DNA of 64,000 nt from Amniculibacterium aquaticum (lineage in GTDB: Bacteria; Bacteroidota; Bacteroidia; Flavobacteriales; Weeksellaceae), in the NCBI RefSeq assembly GCF_003852705.1, contig NZ_REFA01000015.1, positions 1-64,000 of the forward strand, given 5' to 3'. How positions within the stretch are numbered: the stretch's first letter is position 1; the number at the start of each line of letters is the position of its first letter. A model generated the notes under the pieces. It did not search any database and had not been told where the DNA came from. It worked only from the letters and a program-made list of their open reading frames with translations. Positions 60,669-64,000 of this stretch are shown here, in pieces. The position numbers were made by a program, and so were the translations under genes.

Positions 60669-60718
60669 AATTTTAGAGACCCATGAAAATTTAGATTATT
60701 GACCAATTATGGTCAAAA

Positions 60719-60753
60719 CAAAAGGCTGAACCACTTTGTCGTTCAGCCTTTTG
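60719..60753. terminator. Bidirectional terminator between the cupin gene and rho
   Basis: CAAAAGGCTGAAC (60719-60731) and GTTCAGCCTTTTG (60741-60753), perfect 13-bp stem. Confidence 0.88.
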
Positions 60754-60772
60754 TTTGGGTTTCAGAGAGGGA

Positions 60773-62581
60773 TTATTTGTTCATGCTCATTAAAAATTCC
60801 TCATTGCTTAGGGTGTTGCGAATGCTTTTGTCCACAAATTCCATAGCCTCTAAAGGATTCATTTCTGAAAGGTATTTTCTAAGAATCCACATGCGTTGTT
60901 GCGTAACGGCATCCATCAAAAGGTCGTCTCTTCTGGTGCTGGATGAAACCAAGTCAATTGCCGGATAGATTCTCTTGTTGGCAATTTTTCTATCCAATTG
61001 CAGTTCCATATTTCCTGTTCCTTTAAATTCTTCAAAGATCACCTCGTCCATTTTCGAGCCGGTATCGATCAATGCTGTGGCAACAATGGTTAAAGATCCT
61101 CCACCTTCAATTTTTCTTGCTGCACCAAAAAATCTTTTTGGCTTGTGCAGGGCATTGGCATCAACCCCACCAGAAAGAATTTTTCCTGAGGCCGGTGTTA
61201 CGGTGTTGTACGCTCTCGCCAATCGGGTGATGGAGTCCAAAAGGATTACCACATCGTGTCCGCATTCAACCATTCTTTGGGCTTTTGCAAGTACCAGATT
61301 GGCGACTTTCACATGCTTGTCAGCAGCTTCATCAAAGGTAGATGCGATCACTTCTGCATTCACACTTCTTTCCATGTCGGTTACCTCTTCCGGTCTTTCG
61401 TCGATCAAAAGTACCATCATGTAGGCTTCCGGATGGTTGGCAGAAATGGCATTGGCAATGTCTTTCAGCAACATGGTTTTACCCGTTTTTGGTTGGGCAA
61501 CAATCATGGCTCTTTGTCCTTTTCCAATCGGTGCAAAAAGATCGACAATTCTTGTAGATTTTGTTGAGTTCTTTCCGGCTAAATTAAATTTTTCCTGTGG
61601 GAAAAGCGGTGTAAGATACTCAAATGCAACCCGGTCTTTGATGAAGGCCAAATCTCTACCGTTCACCTCAGTAGGTTTCATGAGAGAAAAATATTTTTCG
61701 CCTTCTTTTGGCAATCGAACGATGCCTTTTACCGTATCGCCGGTTTTTAATCCATAATTTCGGATTTGGCTGGTAGAAACATACACATCATCCGGTGACG
61801 AAATGTATGAGAAGTCCGGGGATCTCAAAAATCCGTAATTATCCGGTAATATCTCCAAAACGCCTTCTATCGTAACCATGCCATCAAAGTTGAATTCTTT
61901 TTTGGCCTCCACTTCGGGTTTATTTTCCGAGTTTTGTTGGTTTTGATTTTGGTTTTGCTGGTGTTGCTTGTTGTTGGGATTGTTGTTTTGGGATTGCCTG
62001 TTTTGATTTTTTTGTGGATGCTGTTTTTTTGGCTGTGGCAATGCTGGTGTTTCGGTAGTGCTGGTTTCGGCAGTTACTTGCTCGTTTGCGATAGGACTGT
62101 TTTCAGTAGCGGTAGCGGTAAGATTCTCTGCAGTTTCACTTGCGGTTGCTGGTGGATTTGCAGGAGCTAATCTTTGTCTTTTCTTTTTCTGTGCAGCAGT
62201 TGGTTGGTTTGCTGTGCTTTCGGTTTCAGCGGGTTGTTCCGTAGAGATTTCTATCTCTTGTATGGGTTCTGCTGTTGGTGTTTCTTCCAATTTAGGCGCA
62301 GCTTCTGCAGTTTCTGGTGCCGATTTTGCTTTTGTCGTCGGTTTTTTCGGTGCTGCTTTGGGTTTTCTCGCCTTTGGTTTTTCTGTTATTTCTGGTTCTA
62401 AAGGTTTTTCGTTGGTGTTGAAGTACTCTTTTGCAACTTTAGGATTAGAAGCCTGAAAATCAAGTATTGCAAAGATTTTGTCGTTTTCGCTAGCATTTTT
62501 TGCCGCCTTCAAACCCAAACCTTTTAGAATAGTGGTCACCTCCGTGTCGGATTTAGACCTTAAGGTTTCAATGTTATACAT
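60773..62581 (-). CDS. rho: Transcription termination factor Rho with long N-terminal insert
   Basis: 602-aa RNA-dependent hexameric ATPase. The RNA-binding cold-shock-like domain (about 225-300; [20 protein letters not shown]) and the ATPase domain (Walker A AQPKTGKT at about 355-365; [12 protein letters not shown]-loop/R-loop regions) are standard. Between the N-terminal helical part (1-50) and the RNA domain there is a 170-residue low-complexity region rich in Ala, Thr, Glu, Pro, Asn and Gln. E. coli Rho is 419 aa; such inserts are common in Bacteroidota and may promote condensation or RNA binding. Confidence 0.95.
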   Translation of the reverse strand: MYNIETLRSKSDTEVTTILKGLGLKAAKNASENDKIFAILDFQASNPKVAKEYFNTNEKPLEPEITEKPKARKPKAAPKKPTTKAKSAPETAEAAPKLEETPTAEPIQEIEISTEQPAETESTANQPTAAQKKKRQRLAPANPPATASETAENLTATATENSPIANEQVTAETSTTETPALPQPKKQHPQKNQNRQSQNNNPNNKQHQQNQNQNQQNSENKPEVEAKKEFNFDGMVTIEGVLEILPDNYGFLRSPDFSYISSPDDVYVSTSQIRNYGLKTGDTVKGIVRLPKEGEKYFSLMKPTEVNGRDLAFIKDRVAFEYLTPLFPQEKFNLAGKNSTKSTRIVDLFAPIGKGQRAMIVAQPKTGKTMLLKDIANAISANHPEAYMMVLLIDERPEEVTDMERSVNAEVIASTFDEAADKHVKVANLVLAKAQRMVECGHDVVILLDSITRLARAYNTVTPASGKILSGGVDANALHKPKRFFGAARKIEGGGSLTIVATALIDTGSKMDEVIFEEFKGTGNMELQLDRKIANKRIYPAIDLVSSSTRRDDLLMDAVTQQRMWILRKYLSEMNPLEAMEFVDKSIRNTLSNEEFLMSMNK

Positions 62582-62710
62582 ATATTATTAATGTTCGTAA
62601 ACTATTTTAATTAGTTGTTTAAGATAGTGAAAGTCAGGTGACTTCCATTTGGAATGTGAAGTATTTCTATTGCAAAACTACATTAATTTTTGAAAAACAC
62701 AAAATTTTAT

Positions 62711-62718
62711 TACTTTTG
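62711..62718 (+). promoter_or_regulatory. -7 box of the DUF4293 gene
   Basis: TACTTTTG, 16 bp before the ATG. Confidence 0.6.
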
Positions 62719-62734
62719 TCCAGATTTAACGAAA

Positions 62735-63124
62735 ATGCTACAAAGAATTCAAACCATCTGGATGTTATTAGCAGTACTTTGTGCTGTTGCACTCTTTGTG
62801 ACTTCACAAGATGTAGAAATCGTATCGGGATTTCCAGTACTGAACATTGCTACGGTTATTCTGATCCTCATCGGAGGCTTGGGTATTTTTAGTTATAACA
62901 ACAGAAAAAGACAAATCCTACTGAATACCATCGGTATGTTGATAAACGCTTTGTTGATAGGATTATTGTCGTTTTGGCTACTTAACTTATCCGGAGGAAT
63001 TTCCTTTCCTGAGAAGGGTATTGAGCTGATCTTTCCAATCTTGGCAATCACTTGTTTGCTTATCGCGAATGTTTTTATTCGCAAGGACGAGAAGCTTGTA
63101 AAATCTGTAGACCGACTTCGATAG
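62735..63124 (+). CDS. DUF4293 membrane protein
   Basis: 129-aa protein with four hydrophobic segments: IQTIWMLLAVLCAVALFVTS, NIATVILILIGGLGIFSY, GMLINALLIGLLSFWLL and LIFPILAITCLLIANVFI. The MLQRIQTIW start is typical of DUF4293 in Bacteroidota, and the ATG at 62735 follows the promoter. Divergent from rho. Function unknown. Confidence 0.82.
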   Translation: MLQRIQTIWMLLAVLCAVALFVTSQDVEIVSGFPVLNIATVILILIGGLGIFSYNNRKRQILLNTIGMLINALLIGLLSFWLLNLSGGISFPEKGIELIFPILAITCLLIANVFIRKDEKLVKSVDRLR

Positions 63125-63151
63125 ACCAACAACGATTTTTTTTTGAGTGAG

Positions 63152-63185
63152 AGCAGTTTTCCAATTCGGGAGACTGCTTTTTTTA
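63152..63185 (+). terminator. Terminator after the DUF4293 gene
   Basis: AGCAGT/ACTGCT stem with extra pairing in the loop and a T7 tail. Confidence 0.7.
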
Positions 63186-63236
63186 TCTATTTTATTTCGG
63201 ACCTTTCATTTAGTCGTTTGTTTCTCCAAGAAAGCG

Positions 63237-63244
63237 TATTTTTG
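63237..63244 (+). promoter_or_regulatory. -7 box of the ABC transporter gene
   Basis: TATTTTTG fits TAnnTTTG, 17 bp before the start. Confidence 0.6.
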
Positions 63245-63261
63245 TCTCTTAATTTTTATAA

Positions 63262-64000
63262 ATGAAACCCACAAAAAGAATACTTTACTTCGCCAAACCT
63301 CATCAAAAATATCTTTGGATCAGTATGTTTTTTAACCTCTTGTATTCGTTACTCAATATATTTTCAGTTGGAACGATGCTGCCTATTCTTGGTTTGATGT
63401 TTGGGACGGTAGAAAAAGTAGATACCTCAAAATCACCAGTGTGGAACGGTAGTTTTGGAGATTATTTTTCCTACATAAAAGACTTGGGTTACTACAAAAT
63501 CCAGTTGAATATTGAGCAACACGGCGCCGTTTCGGTACTTGCAGTTTTGTGTGCGGTTACGGCTTTTGCCTTTTTGCTAAGAAATATTTTCAGATACTTG
63601 GGGGCATATCTTTTGGTGAATTATCGAGTGGGGATTACCAAAGACCTTAGAACCGCTATGTACGACAAGTTCTTAAAACTTCCGGTTTCCTTTTTTACGG
63701 AACAAAGAAAAGGCGACATGATGTCCAGGATATCCAACGACATCGGTGCAGTAGAAGCCGGGATTATGGGAAGTTTGGTAGACATCATCAACGCACCCTT
63801 CATGATCATTTCGTCTTTGGTAGCATTGTTTTTACTTTCTCCCAATTTAACATTGTTTTCCCTATTGGTATTTCCGATTATGGGATGGATAATCTCAGCA
63901 GTTGGAAAGTCTTTGAAAAGACAGGCGCATTTTGCACAGGCTGAATTGTCCAACCTTTTTTCTTTAGTCGATGAAACTTTGAAATCGTCCAAAGTCATAA
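63262..64000 (+). CDS. ABC exporter, permease part (cut by window end)
   Basis: The first 246 codons of an ABC_membrane/ATPase fusion of the MsbA/lipid-exporter type. The frame (MKPTKRILYFAKPHQKYLWI...) shows the first helices (SMFFNLLYSLLNIFSVGTML, VSVLAVLCAVTAFAFLLRN) and the coupling-loop region FFTEQRKGDMMSRISNDIG characteristic of this class. The ATPase domain would lie beyond the window. Substrate (lipid, drug or peptide) cannot be told. Confidence 0.9.
   Translation, partial: MKPTKRILYFAKPHQKYLWISMFFNLLYSLLNIFSVGTMLPILGLMFGTVEKVDTSKSPVWNGSFGDYFSYIKDLGYYKIQLNIEQHGAVSVLAVLCAVTAFAFLLRNIFRYLGAYLLVNYRVGITKDLRTAMYDKFLKLPVSFFTEQRKGDMMSRISNDIGAVEAGIMGSLVDIINAPFMIISSLVALFLLSPNLTLFSLLVFPIMGWIISAVGKSLKRQAHFAQAELSNLFSLVDETLKSSKVI

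Overview
The window reads as one contiguous piece of a low-GC Bacteroidota chromosome, most likely a Flavobacteriia member of the Weeksellaceae (Chryseobacterium-like). This is inferred from promoters with a TAnnTTTG -7 box (for example upstream of the tRNA-Leu and tRNA-Asn genes), an S46 dipeptidyl-peptidase, DUF3127, DUF4293, DUF3871 and DUF6646-type proteins, a Rho with a long low-complexity N-terminus, and an AccD without zinc cysteines. Species cannot be named from sequence alone. LAYOUT. 1-2418 is chromosomal: aat, a DUF3127 gene, a tRNA-Leu/Gly/Leu operon, a decayed transposase N-terminus, and a GIY-YIG gene sitting between duplicated tRNA-Val-derived segments. About 2419-21408 is a 19-kb integrative element inserted in the 3' end of a tRNA-Val gene: a 23-bp direct repeat of the tRNA end lies at both borders and a tyrosine recombinase lies just inside the right border. 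Its left third holds small unknown minus-strand genes diverging from an XRE regulator. Its centre is a plus-strand defence operon: XRE regulator, a helicase-PLD fusion resembling single-gene (type II) Mokosh, then qatA-qatB-qatC-qatD (KAP ATPase, QatB, QueC-like, TatD-like). Its right third holds DUF3871, a RecA/Sak4-like ATPase, a large SF2-type helicase and the integrase, with GGGTAACCTA repeats near the integrase promoter. I see no relaxase or conjugation genes. 21387-44800 is mostly housekeeping: tRNA-Val x2, folC, SprT-like, manC, bcp, nth, clpC, bacilliredoxin, YggS, a Cys/Met PLP enzyme, uvrB, CBS, nadK, fba, accD, META lipoprotein, S46 peptidase, nitrilase, rseP, and two paralogous small outer-membrane proteins. 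44878-52707 is a second accessory block: tandem tRNA-Asn genes followed by a type I restriction-modification locus hsdM-hsdS-fic-hsdR, with a Fic protein gene and repeat-rich DNA between hsdS and hsdR. 52773-64000 returns to core genes: ElaA-type acetyltransferase, engB, an alpha/beta hydrolase, then a nitric-oxide/Fe-S stress cluster (triple-DUF2249 fused to a RIC/ScdA di-iron protein; DUF1858-DUF2249 protein; heme-copper-like membrane protein; MIP18/SufT-like protein; Rrf2/NsrR-like regulator), a cupin, rho, DUF4293 and the start of an ABC exporter cut by the window end. HOW IT WORKS TOGETHER. The element and the type I locus give the cell at least three recognisable layers of anti-phage defence (Mokosh-like, Qat, type I R-M) plus one uncharacterised cargo cluster. 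The Mokosh-like and Qat genes are so tightly packed behind one XRE gene that they probably share transcription. The 55-60 kb cluster is a coherent NO-damage repair module.
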